Position numbers and translations under genes: made by a program
Source of the DNA: Macrostomum hystrix
Lineage: Eukaryota; Platyhelminthes; Macrostomidae
Reading direction: 5' to 3'
Assembly (NCBI GenBank): GCA_950097015.1
Contig: CATNEN010000038.1
Location: 27,379,001-27,443,000 of the forward strand
DNA length: 64,000 nt
Notes under the pieces: model-generated
Told to the model about the DNA's origin: nothing
The model's input: the letters and a program-made list of their open reading frames with translations, nothing else
Databases searched by the model: none
In this document: positions 51,307-62,685 of the stretch, piece after piece
Layout of the letters: each line of letters opens with the position of its first letter
How positions within the stretch are numbered: the first letter of the stretch is position 1

Positions 51307-54091
51307 CATGGAGGAAAGAATAGAATGGAGTGCTATTCTGAGCCAGCTATTTTTGTAACATCCTTGTCCCCCCGTTTCTTTCTATTGGCTCGTGAATGCC
51401 ATAGACGAATGCAACTAGCTCAACTAAGCTGACTGCCCTTCGCTGCCAGAGTCGCAGGCAAAGAGTATTGAGGTCGCCTAGTATAGAGCACAGATTCTAT
51501 ATTATCTAGATGCGCCACTGCAGCAATTTCTAATGCATTCAGTTGCCGCTTTCAATGCCTCTGCGAAAAACCCAGGGTTTATGCCACAGACATTTTACGC
51601 TGCTGCAGTCAAGCGGCAGCCATGATCACAGATTCTATATTATATTATATTAGCCATGATCGTCTCTCACTTGCAAGCAGAGCTGCAGATTTTAAGGCTG
51701 GCACAGCGCAATCCTCCACAACTGATTACGAACACCAACCAGTGATGAGCGGGCATCGCTGCTGCGCTGCTGCTTGTGATTCGAGGGAGAACACGCCAGT
51801 TTCACAACATGGCTTCGCTGTGCACCTGCATCAGTTTCCGAGCGATGATGAGGTGGCAGCGCAATGGATTCGAGTGCTAGAGCTCCAGAATATGGATGTG
51901 CAGACTGCGCGAAGCCGTAGGCTGAAGGTTTGCAGCCTGCACTTTAAGGACTCGGACTACCCCATCGCACCACGTGACAGGCGCTCGGCTCGGTTGAGGA
52001 AAGACGTTCCATGGCCTGCAACTTTCCCTCCGCGATTGCAGCGCATGGACTGGGAGCCTGAGCCACTGCCGGATGACATCGCTGACAACATCTATCCACC
52101 GGTCCTGCATCGCATAGATTCACCTGACGGCTCAGAAACCTCGTTTTCTGCTCAATCTGAGGCGCCAGCCTGTGATTCGCCAGCTCTGTCGACACATGCG
52201 ATTGCAGAATTACGACTGAAAGTGAAGAGGATGAGAGACAGAATTCGGAGCAAGGATCGTGCTATCAAGCGACTGCAGCGGAAGGATTTAAAATCTGGCA
52301 AACCCAGCCACAATTTTGATCTGCGTGTGCGCCCGACATCAATTGCCGCACCAGCCACCATCCGCAACCGCGGCGTTCGCTGGAGTCGTGAGCATATTCG
52401 GAACGCCATATCAACTCACCATCTTAGCCCTGCAGCCTACAAATACCTGCGACAACAGCCCGACGCTGCGCTGCCATCGCTCACTGCGCTCAAGCGAAGG
52501 ACTCGATTGTTCTTTGCGGAGCCTGGGCCCTGCAGGTTCACCATCGCCGAGCTCAAGAGATCAATCGCAGAACGACCCACGCACGAGAGGATCGCTACAC
52601 TCAGCTTGGATGGAATGCGGATCTCACCCTCGATTCGATACGATGCGGCACGAGATGTCATCGTGGGAATCACTCCGAGCTCCGCATTCTTGGAAACAGC
52701 GAAGCCGATCAACCAAGCGGTGGTGAGCAAGAGGATGTTACTCTGCCTTTCTGCCAAGAGCATTTGCGCGATGGCAACGCGCGAGCTAGGCGACTCTTCG
52801 TCAGAACTCGCCTGCATCACTGGTGCAGGCAGAGAATGAGGGCGATCCGGAGGGAGCGGGATTGCGTTGCAGCTAAGCGCAAGTTGAGCAAGTTGCAGTG
52901 ACTTGCAGTGAGTTCTGTATCGATTTTGCTGAGAATTAAAGCTTAATCAATCGTCAAATTTGATGATATGTTGCACTCCGCCCTTTGATATTTTGTTTTT
53001 TTGCATTGTTCGTCCCTGATGATGGGCTCACTGTATCTATCAGGTCCAATATAACGTGAAAAAATCAGATAGGAATAAAAGCAAGCATTTAATTGCTGAT
53101 CGCTTGCTCCATAGACACTTACTTGTCTGTGGTCAAAATACCTGGGTTTTCGCGCAGCGGCCAGCTGGGGTATGAGTGACGCATCTAGGTAATATAGAAT
53201 CTATTGTATAGAGTGCCAAAAAGGACGAAAATCTGAAGCCGATTTTTAGTATCCACCCACCCCCTCCGGTCACCAAGCTTTTTAGTCTATGGCACAAGTT
53301 GTGGCTAGAAAGCCAATGCTCAAAAATACGAGTATACATAGAAAAATACAAGTAGAGCATGTAGCTGGACGAATACCACGCATGCTTAAAATGTCCTCAA
53401 GACTTTATTTCTGTATCTATTCTGCAACCGTACGTACATTGATTGCATTGTGTAAGGAGAAAAGAAGTTGAGCAGGATTCTTGCAGCAGAGTCGAAAAGA
53501 CAAAAACATAAGTGATAAACAGGCAGAGTGAAGGTGCAGCAGTGGGAAAAACAAAAAAAGTAATAAACAGGCAGAGCGACAGAAAACAGTACTATGAGCA
53601 AATAAGCACGAAGTGGCATGGCTGTTGTTGTTCGGACGTAAGGGCTATATGGCATGGCTGTCATGTTACCGAGTTGTGAATCGACGACGGCAACTGAGTC
53701 TGGTGACAGAGCAATGTTGTCTTGCTTATTTGATACATGCATTTTCTAATGTGAAATGTCTTATATTTCTGAATATTGGCTTTGTACACCATTCTAGCCA
53801 CAACTTGTGCCATAGACTAAAAAGTTTGGTGACCGGAGGGGGTGGGTGGATTCTAAAAATCGGCTTCAGATTTTCATCCTTATTGGCACTCTACTAGGCG
53901 ACCTCAATACTCTTTGGTCGCAGGCATTTAATTTCAATTTTTATTTTTAATAGAATAGAAAACGCGTTCGTCTATGACATTCACGAGCCAATAGTCTAAG
54001 GAACGGGTGGGACAAGGATGCTAAAAGTGAAAATTGGGCAAACAAAATTAGCTGGCTCAGAATAGCACTCCATACTATTTTTTCCTCCATG
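51307..54091 (+). mobile_element. P/THAP-type DNA transposon with long inverted ends
   Basis: The left end 51307-51515 (CATGGAGGAAAGAATAGAAT onward) is matched inverted by 53885-54091, about 200 bp with indels; shared blocks include TGGAGTGCTATTCTGAGCCA and AAAGAGTATTGAGGTCGCCT. A second palindrome joins 53205-53320 to 53762-53893. Motif CAGATTCTATATTA repeats at 51492, 51628 and inverted at 53190. A THAP transposase fragment lies inside. No clean target duplication was found, so the outermost ends may be off by a few bases. Confidence 0.7.
51745..52839 (+). pseudogene. THAP-domain P-element transposase, truncated
   Basis: P-type transposases bind DNA by an N-terminal THAP zinc finger and cut with an RNase H fold. 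The frame is open from 51622; I prefer the ATG at 51745, whose product opens MSGHRCCAAACDS with the first THAP cysteines. The C2CH pattern closes at KVCSLHF, with HLHQFPSDDE and the Trp between, and PWPATFPP near the AVPTIF position. A Lys/Arg-rich coiled stretch follows (VKRMRDRIRSKDRAIKRLQ). The catalytic domain begins (LSLDGMRISPSIRYDAARD, where family members have a DEM-type motif) but stops about 60 residues later at 52839. The remaining catalytic residues are absent, so it cannot be active. Confidence 0.75.
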
Positions 54092-54656
54092 ACTAGAAAG
54101 CAAAAGGGTACACGTATAGGACAAATTTTTCATTCGAACAATTAATGAATTAATTGGCCATTTTCAAAGTTGAGATTAAAGTCTAATTATGAATATCCCG
54201 CCTGTAGGCATTCTATATACACAAATAGAAAGTCCATAAAGCAGTTTTCGCCAAAACAATTTACCAAGAACCAGACCAGCTAAATTTAGAGCTTCGTCTT
54301 GCATCATTTCCAGCAAAAACGTGAATTCCTTCACGTTTCGTCTTCAAAATGACGTCGCCCGGGGTGTCGCAACCGATTATACAACGAACATAGACCTGGA
54401 TGGATTTGAAGGTCCACGTGTAATGGGACAACTGAATGTGAATTTTGACAGGCAGCCCAAACAGCAGCTGTTGCCAACAACACGCAATCATGGCATTGGT
54501 TGGCCCTGCCTGGCATCCAATAGAAATCCTACAGGGACTGAGACTAGGCCTTTCCAAAACAGGCCGCTATAGCATGCCGTCGGGGCTGGAAAAGCCGCTT
54601 CTGACCCACCCCTACACCGCCCTCCGCTTGTTTCACCACCTCACATCGATCGGGCC

Positions 54657-54664
54657 TATATATT
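54657..54664 (+). promoter_or_regulatory. TATA-like box
   Basis: TATATATT in otherwise GC-richer sequence, about 230 bases before the ATG at 54890. Confidence 0.35.
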
Positions 54665-54670
54665 GCAAGT

Positions 54671-54724
54671 CTAGCTTGCTAATCGTTACTCAAAAATCTA
54701 GCTTGCTAATCGTTACTCAAAAAT
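54671..54724. repeat. Exact 27-bp tandem duplication
   Basis: Two perfect copies beginning CTAGCTTGCTAATCGTTACT, just downstream of the TATA-like box. Confidence 0.95.
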
Positions 54725-54889
54725 CTTCTAAATTATTCTGTCAAGATATTCCTGGTTCGCTGCAGCATCAAATCGGGCATATTTGGTACGTAATCGCGCC
54801 GAGATTCATTTCTTTAAGGTTAAAAAACGAACGGTATTGGACAATCTTTCAGTTGAATTTCAAATTTCAGACTGAATCTGTATAGAGAC

Positions 54890-55482
54890 ATGGCAGATCG
54901 TCGCCTAGTTCTACTGACCACATTTGTCCTTGCTGGATGCCTCATGGTAGCACAGGCCTACAAATACGAATGCCTGACCAATGACACGCCCGAAACTTCA
55001 ATTGGTCAGTATGAGATCATCAAAATGAAACGCCCTCTAGACAACTGCGACTGGAACTTCGGTTTCTGCGATTTCGCCGTCATGCTATCCACTGATCGGT
55101 ACGACAAGTCTAGCACCATCTACCTGCTGACGGCCTTTACTCACTCCTGTCTGGCTTCTAAGAACAATATCATCAGGTAGGCTGATGAGCTACTGAAACA
55201 AAAATTTGGTTGTACTAAGTAACTAATATTGGTTTTATAAAAAATTTTAGAGCCTTTGAAAATCAGGACACGGAAGTGACATTCCACAAGATTGGAACTA
55301 ACTGTCGCAATCTGAGTTCGACGCATATCAACAACTGGCGCCGGAATCGCTACATATTCAACGGTCTGACGCAGTGCATTGACAGCCTATGTCTGCCGGA
55401 CCATCTGCTTGGCCATTGGCACGTATTTCAGCACGAGATGTGCCGCGAATACCTGGCCGAGAATCCACCTTCCAGAACTTGA
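54890..55482 (+). CDS. Small secreted eight-cysteine protein, family unknown
   Basis: Exons 54890-55176 and 55251-55482 (phase 2 junction, GT-AG) give 172 residues. The N terminus is a classical signal peptide: RR, then the hydrophobic LVLLTTFVLAGCLMVAQA, with likely cleavage before YKYEC. The mature part has eight cysteines (YEC, DNCDW, FGFCDF, HSCLA, TNCRN, TQCID, SLCLP, EMCRE), so four disulphides are possible, and no membrane segment. I do not recognise the fold. Context gives no clue. It could be an extracellular signal, a mucus component or a lectin-like protein; none is supported over the others. Confidence 0.75.
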
Positions 55483-57880
55483 CCGATGAATGCGAATGAA
55501 TATGCCTATGAGTACGAAAGCGCAACTATCTGCGGTGAAAGGACTTTGAACTCACACATTTTAAACGCCATTTTATTTTCCAGTTTTTCTTGAACAACTC
55601 TGACTTACAGAGCAAAAAATATACTTTGATCTCGAAGCGAGCATGCAAACCAAATGCTTATTTTTGATTGAATTTTCATTGCGCCATGGATATTACGGAA
55701 TAAAGTGATTAACGAATGCTTTGAACTGCTCCTTGAAGGCTCCAGACAGAAATCTAAATTGTTAAAAATAATTTGTATATCCTGCTTCAAGCAGACTAAA
55801 ATGATGTTTTACCATAGACACAGGAATCTCTGCACGACTGTGCAAGACAGCCGCTTGGTATTGTGTAGATCAGCGTCGATTTGAACTGCCAAGAAGTCAT
55901 TGACATATAACCAAGTGTGCGTAAACGTCTCAAGCTTGTGTATAGTTTATGGCCCAAAGGCCATCAAAGAAATAGATTGAAGTGTGCAGTAAATTCCGCA
56001 ACTGTGCGGTAAATCTTGCCCCACTTGATCTCCGTGCCATCCCTCTTCTGAGATACTATGCAGTAAATCCCAGACGGGTATTGTCTATGGGCCGAAGGAG
56101 CTGGTCTTGCGCACACACACTTGGTCATAAATCAATGACACTTATGCTAGGCTTCCTAGTGCGTAAATAGTCTATGGCACTCGTGCGCTGCTGAATTGCA
56201 GGAATTTTCGGACAAACGACAAAAACTGATAGGCAATTTTTGTGAAGCCACATTTAATTTGAATTTAGTACAGAAGTGAAAATTTCGTGCTAGTCTATGG
56301 TAAAAATAAATGCTAAATCGTTTGGTAATCACGAGCCATTGGGGGCTTGTTAAGTACGAACTTTTATAAAGTATTAAAAATAAAATACGGCAATATATGT
56401 AAGGTATACTGACTTTACCAAACAGATAAGTCAATATTGTAACCTTTGAAAGTCTCTTTTAAACTGACCCAGTCTGTCTGTTCAGCAGCAAAAGTTACAC
56501 AGGCCACTGCCGACTTTCATTCTTCCTGTCGCGTTCAATTTCAGAGATGCACTGCCACCTGAATCGCTTGCAGAGCTAAATTTGATAACTAGCTTGCGAA
56601 TTGAGCTCTATAACTTATTATTTGTGTATGGCATTTCCGTTGCGATTCCGCTGCGGCACATATCATTGCAGCTGCCACCGAAACAGAGTTAAAAATCTAT
56701 TTGAAGAATTTATCTGATGTCAGAAAGTACACCAAGCTGGTTAAGACAGCAGATGATAAATCATTAACCCCCCAGATGGAACTGTGACAATAATCAGCTC
56801 ATTTAACAGACCAGACAATCTATCGCTAAATAACATATTTTTCTTAAATTATAAAATACCAAATTCTAAAATAGCACATATTCACAGCAGCTGATTAATC
56901 ATTTCCGCTATAGCGGTGGAAGTTCCTCATAGCGTCTCTTTGGTAGTACTCGCCGTTTTTTAGAAAAGTTAAACCGGGTCGATCCGGTTCTAGCCTGATC
57001 GACTGACAACGCGTGGGCGTGTCTGACATCTGGCAGCTTTACTCTGACCAATTCACGAACTTGAAAAATGAACTCCTATAAAGTGAACTTGTACAGGGAC
57101 GATGTCTGCTAAAAATAAAGCATTAGATTGAAGACATCCTGTCTGGTGGGCCAACCTACCAGAATTGTAAAAGCTCACGCTAGTTCCGTTCTTAATCAAT
57201 CGTTCATCTTGGAAATTGACGCAGGCCCTCTCAGCAGGCTGGCAGTTAAAGTGCAACATGGGGTGGTTCTAAATCAGTTATGGACTGTTATATTATTATA
57301 TTATTATATTATTTTATTATTATATGGACTTTTAGAGGGGTGCGTACAAATGATTGACAGGGCAAATCTTTTTCTGTAGTCTGGAATTTTCGCACCCTAA
57401 GTATTCAACTAATTCAACTAACACAGTCTGCAGTCAGACATCACTCCAAGATGATGCCTGTCTGGGTAATCGTATCTTTATCTTCAGGAAGCTTCAAGGA
57501 ACCAAGGGCCGCTTGCCTCTCTGGATTAGCAACAAAGAGCAGCAAAATTTGGACTAGGTTGACGTCATGTGTTTTAGACTAGCTTGTCCGATTAACCTTT
57601 AGAATTAGAATGAGGGGCCGAGGGACTTAAACCGGCCGAATTGGGTTCCAAAAAAATTAACGTCCCGTCTTAGAAAAGGCTTACAAATGTAGGCGTTATT
57701 TTAACATATTAATAAGCTATGAAAAACTAGTTCTGAATCAAACATAAACAAATATGCGTTTAGTGATTTATATTAGAAAAAAGCAACATTTATAAGCAGA
57801 ATTTACGAATAGTCACATATTTAGCTCAGATTATCTCCAATATTCCAAAACTTATTATCCCAATACAGCTAGCGCAAATC
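55483..57880. other. Intergenic region, no clear gene
   Basis: Mixed AT-rich sequence with a TTA-rich microsatellite at about 57285-57325. A frame at 57400-57557 has ordinary composition but no recognisable domain or splice context, and is not called. Confidence 0.45.
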
Positions 57881-57889
57881 CCACATCTT

Positions 57890-58235
57890 CAAACTGAAAC
57901 CGTCATTTCCCACACCCACCATGATGTCCCATATCTTCAAATCCCACACCCACCATGATGTCCCATATCTTCAAATCCCACACCCACCATGATGTCCCAT
58001 ATCTTCAAATCCCACACCCACCATGATGTCCCATATCTTCAAATCCCACACCCACCATGATGTCCCATATCTTGAAATCCCACACCCACCATGGTGTCCC
58101 ATATCTTCAAATCCCACACCCACCATGATGTCCCATATCTTCAAATCCCACACCTTCAAATCCCATATCTTGAAATCCCACACCCACCATGGTGTCCCAT
58201 ATCTTCAAATCCCATATCTTGAAATCCTACACCGT
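57890..58235. repeat. 34-bp minisatellite
   Basis: About nine copies containing CACACCCACCATGATGTCCC and ATATCTTCAAATCC, decaying rightward, immediately 3' of the EF-hand gene. Confidence 0.9.
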
Positions 58236-58343
58236 CACATGCCACACCGTCAATCACACACCGTCACATCCCACACGTCACATCCCACGCGCCACATCTC
58301 TCGCCCAAGCCGCAAACTCAGTCTGAATTGTACTTGGCCGGAC

Positions 58344-60530
58344 TCACTCCAGCATGCGTTGCACAAAGTCCTCATAGTTAATGTTGCCATCCATGTCTGG
58401 CTTGGCAGCTTGGAGCAGGGCGTCGATTTCTTCGTCGGTGTAGCACTCGCCAACCTGGGTCAGGACGTTGCGAATCTCGGCAGCCGAGACGAAGCCGTTA
58501 GCGTCGCGATCGAAAACTCGAAATGCGTCAGTGATGTCCTCCGAGCTGATATCGTCGTGGGCTTTGCGTGCTGCCAAGAGTTCGAATTGCTCATAGGTCA
58601 TGCCGTTGATGGTCACTGAACCGTCCGTGTCAATCTCGTCGATCATGCCCTGTTTAATCAACATTCGTTTTTTGTAGGATAGTTGCAGAAGGGCTGCAGA
58701 CAATGGCACATCATTTGGTGACACTAGCTTTGTTGCTGCTTCTTTTTCTTCTAATCGTCCGTTCTCCATTCTTCCATTCTCAACAGTGAAACACGTAAGT
58801 ACCTGTTTATTATTTTCCTTATTTATTAGGCTTTTATTGGGTTTGAGTATAAATAATAAGCGCTTTCGATTAGCTACTGTCAAAGCAAATATTTGTTAGC
58901 TTTTTTACTACTTTTCTCGCTATGAGAAAAGTATTTTTCGAGTGCAGCAGGTGTTATTTGATACAAAACTAAGGAAATATTTTTCGAGCATTCGAGCATA
59001 GCAAAATGCGTTATTCTTTTCAAGCGTTATTCGAACGTTTTTTTCGAGCATTGCTTTAAGGATTATTGGTATCAAAACTAAATGAAGACTGTTCGAGCAT
59101 ACCTACGCTCTGTTGGCGTTATTTTATTTTCAAAACTAAAGAAATATGTTTTGATGATTGCTGCAATCGTTATTAGATTCAAAACTATGAGAAAATATTT
59201 TATTTATACTCGTATCTAGTGGCGTTGTTCTTTTTAAAATTAAGCTTTTTTTGAGCAGGCCAGCTTGCGGCATTTTTTCTATATTTCAACTAATAATATC
59301 TCGAAGGAGAAATAGAATATAGCGGTAGATGTGAATGGATAGCATGCATGACATATCACGTAGATTGCATGGCATTGGTGGAGAAAGGCATTAGATATCT
59401 AGGGAATATCTTGAAGCGAGAGCATCATGAGATTTCCAGGAGAACAAAGAGATTTATTGGGGATAAAATACTTAAAGGAAATAACATTTTCTCAAGAGGA
59501 TAGAACGATTTATTGAGGGGGTAGCATGCATTTTGAGGGTTAGCATAAATTTCTAAAAAGGAAAGCATGAATTATCGCGGCGGGAAGCATGAATTATCGA
59601 GGGTACAGCATGAGTTATCGATTGGGTAGCATGAATAATTGACGGAATAGAATGAATTATCGAGGGAAAAGCATAAATAATTGAGGGGGAAAGCATGAAT
59701 TACCGAGGTGAGGCATGAAATATCGAAGGGGAAACATGAGTTATAGAGTGAGAAGTATGAACGATTGAGGGGAAGCATGATTTATTGAGGGGTAGAATGC
59801 TTTATCAAAAGGGTAGCATTCTTTTGACATAATGAAACACTTTCGTAATTGCACAGCTACTTTCCATGCAGGTTTATGCTCCCTAAAGGGGGCATAGTTG
59901 CTAGTCAAATATACTAAAAGTGAAAATATTGTTAGTTTGCAATCCCGAATGGCTTAACCGATTTTCACAATCCCTTCACCAAAATGTGTCAAATGCGCCC
60001 GAATCAGTACTGGCATTTTCATTAAGCTAAGCTTCATTGCCAAGGAGATGATATATTCGAAAATCTGTTTTAAATAGGCTTCTCTAATGCATTTTATGCA
60101 CGGTGAGGGCTCCATTACAAGATTGCGCCAAGCCATTTTCGGCAAAAAACCATTTTTGCGAGCGCACTGATAAGAGGCCACTCGGAGGGTGGCGAAAGGC
60201 AGCTAGTATTATACTAAGTCCTTAATGCCTAAGGTAAAGTATCAATAATATCAAATCAGAAACTCTAAATCTCACACTCTAAATCCTTGAACTTAAATCT
60301 CAAATTTTCGAATTTCATGTCTTAAAATAAGCAAATAGTCTAAAAATAAGCAATATAATGTGCAATACCTGAATCTCCAGCTTAGATGGATGAAAGCCCA
60401 GCTTCCTCATCATCATCTCTAGATCCTCAGGCAGAACAGTCTTCTCTTCGTTCTTAACAAACGAGTCAAACATGAGCTTGAACTCAACGCGCTGCTCTTC
60501 ACTGACTTCGTTCGGTTTTCCGCCAGACAT
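58344..60530 (-). CDS. Calmodulin-like EF-hand protein
   Basis: Calcium-sensor family. Exons (minus) 60530-60369 and 58649-58344, phase 0, give 155 residues, close to calmodulin's 149. Four EF-hand units align along calmodulin. Unit 1 (VEFKLMFDSFVKNEEKTVL) has lost the loop acidic pattern. Unit 2 is MIDEIDTDGSVTINGMTYEQF, with an extra residue or two in the loop. Unit 3 is AFRVFDRDANGFVSAAEIRN, canonical. Unit 4 is KPDMDGNINYEDFVQRML, where Lys-Pro-Asp replaces the usual Ala-Asp opening. So probably one to three loops bind calcium. The start ATG is at 60530 (MSGGKPNEVSEEQ, as in MADQLTEEQ). The intron holds a SINE S1 fragment close to its 3' splice site. Troponin-C- or centrin-like assignment is less likely. 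Confidence 0.85.
58675..58732 (-). mobile_element. SINE S1 tail fragment near an acceptor
   Basis: GGCTGCAGACAATGGCACATC and TGGTGACACTAG match other S1 copies. It lies within about 30-80 bases of the EF-hand gene 3' splice site, possibly supplying intron sequence. Confidence 0.55.
59560..59820. repeat. Degenerate ~20-bp repeat (EF-hand intron)
   Basis: Units like AGCATGAATTATCGAGGGG. Confidence 0.75.
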
Positions 60531-60629
60531 TGCGCCGGCTGTAGAAGATTTCTAGCTGCAAATAGTTATTTAGATTCCGCCTTGAAAACATTTTTATAAT
60601 ATTTACAAGCGAAGAAAAAATAGAGGTTA

Positions 60630-61080
60630 GAATGAAGAAGGGGAGAATGAAGAGGGGTAGAATGAAGAGGAAGAGGATAAAGAGGATAAGATGAAGAGAG
60701 GGGAGAATAGAGAGAGAAAAGAATAAAAATAGGGGAGAATGAAGAGAGAAAATAATAAAAATAAGGAGAATGAAGAGGGGTAGAATGAAGAGGGGTAGAA
60801 TGAAGAGGGGTAGAATGAAGAGGGGGAGAATGAATTAGAGGAGGAGAATGAAGTGGATGAGAATTAGGAGAGGGGAGAATGAAGAGGGGGATAATGAAGA
60901 GGAAGAGGATGAAGAGGATGAGAATGAAGATGGAAGAATGAAGAGGGGGATGAAGAGGGGAGAATGAAGAGGGTAGAATGAAGAGGGGAAGAATGAAAAA
61001 AAAGTGGAGAATGAAGCGAGGTGAGAATCAAAAGAGGGAAGAATAAGCAGAAGAGGGAATGAAGAGGGGAGAGGTGGTTT
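60630..61080. repeat. Purine-rich degenerate minisatellite
   Basis: Variants of GGGAGAATGAAGAGG upstream of the EF-hand gene; strong purine/pyrimidine strand bias. Confidence 0.85.
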
Positions 61081-61452
61081 TGTAGAATGAAGTGAGTACA
61101 AAAATGCTTTAAAGGAAAATTATTTTCCAGTACTTTTATGCAAAAGTAAAAGTGCTTTTATAAAAAAGGTATTTATTCCTTCCTTTAAAGTAAAAGTGAA
61201 GGAATGATAATCAGCTGCCTTAAGTTGCCTTAATTGGCTCAAATCAGAAGCTGCAAAATACGCGAAGAATGATGGACCTCAATTCTATAATCAGATAAGC
61301 AAATGTCTCGAAAGAGCGTAGGTTATCAGATCTTGTATCCAACGTGTTTTATTTATTTCATTGTTATAATAAAATTTCATTACGAAACCTATAAGAAAAA
61401 TATATGCGTTGCGAGACAATACAAGGCTAATGCAAAGTTATACATAGCTCCC

Positions 61453-61855
61453 AATTACCTGTTAGACACAGATAGTATCTACCTGTTAGACACAGATAGT
61501 ATCTACCTGTTAGACACAGATAGTATCTACCTGTTAGACACAGATAGTATCTACCTGTTAGACACAGATAGTATCTACCTGTTAGACACAGATAGTATCT
61601 ACCTGTTAGACACAGATAGTATCTACCTGTTAGACACAGATAGTATCTACCTGTTAGACACAGATAGTATCTACCTGTTAGACACAGACTGTATCCAACT
61701 GTTAGACACAGACTGTATCCAACTGTTAGACACAGACTGTATCCAACTGTTAGACACAGACTGTATTCAACTGTTAGACACAGACTGTATCCAACTGTTA
61801 GACACAGACTGTATCCAACTGTTAGACACAGACTGTATCCAAATTTTAGACATGA
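61453..61855. repeat. 24-bp minisatellite in two blocks
   Basis: About ten copies ending GATAGTATCTAC are followed by about seven ending GACTGTATCCAA; both share CTGTTAGACACA. The switch between the two types is abrupt at about 61680. Confidence 0.95.
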
Positions 61856-61977
61856 CAAACTATAGCAAAGGCAAGCTAAAGCTCAGATATTTATCACAAA
61901 ACCAAAGCAAGTAAAGTTGAAAGTCTACAAGAAAGCAAAAATAATGAAAAAGCAGATTCAGCAAAAATAAGTCCAGT

Positions 61978-62112
61978 CTAGCCTTTGCGCGCTAACGCCT
62001 GCTGCTTTCCCTTTACGCGACTAGCCGAGCCAGCGGTGGCCTGGTTGAGCGCCAGGGTTCGATTCTCCAATTGAGCCCTTCGCAATGCCAACTCCCGCTG
62101 CATCTCCATGGC
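61978..62112 (-). CDS. Last coding exon of an unrecognised gene
   Basis: After the acceptor CTCTGCAG, a 45-codon frame (AMEMQRELALRRAQLE...) ends KGKQQALARKG and TAG. It is Arg/Gln/Leu-rich and helical-looking, with a basic tail. No other exon of this gene is visible between here and the window end, so the rest is probably beyond 64000 or separated by a long intron. The immediately upstream intron is a minisatellite. Family not recognised. Confidence 0.5.
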   Translation of the reverse strand, partial: AMEMQRELALRRAQLENRTLALNQATAGSASRVKGKQQALARKG

Positions 62113-62159
62113 CTGCAGAGATTGGAGGACGTTAGGAGATTTTAGTTGAAGGGTTTCTG

Positions 62160-62685
62160 TATCACTGGGGATTCTGTACGATTTGGGATTCTGAACGATT
62201 GGGATTCTGTACGATTGGGATTCTGTACGATTGGGATTCTGTACGATTGGGATTCTGTACGATTGGGATTCTGTACGATTGGGATTCTGTACGATTGGGA
62301 TTCTGTACGATTGGGATTCTGAACGATTGGGATTCTGTGCGATTGGGATTCTGAACGATTTTGGGATTCTGAACGATTGGGATTCTGTACCATTGGGATT
62401 CTGATCGATTGGGATTCTGTACCATTGGGATTCTGAACGATTGGGATTCTGAACGATTGGGATTCTGAACGATTGGGATTCTGAACGATTGGGATTCTGT
62501 ACCATTGGGATTCTGATCGATTGGGATTCTGTACCATTGGGATTCTGAACGATTGGGATTCTGAACGATTGGGATTCTGAACGATTGGGATTCTGAACGA
62601 TAGGGATTCTGAACGATTTTGGGATTCTGAACGATTGGGATTCTGTACCATTGGGATTCTGTACGATAGGGATTCTGTAATCAAC
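62160..62685. repeat. 16-bp minisatellite
   Basis: Units of GATTGGGATTCTGAAC and GTAC variants begin within about 50 bases of the acceptor at 62112. Confidence 0.95.

Larger units (their letters stand above)
54092..54889. other. Upstream region of the secreted-protein gene
   Basis: No coding signal that I trust. It contains a TATA-like box and a short duplication, listed separately. Confidence 0.4.

Noticed and set aside
57354-57557. 67-codon frame with Cys residues
   Set aside because: No homology that I recognise, and no convincing splice sites or signal peptide.
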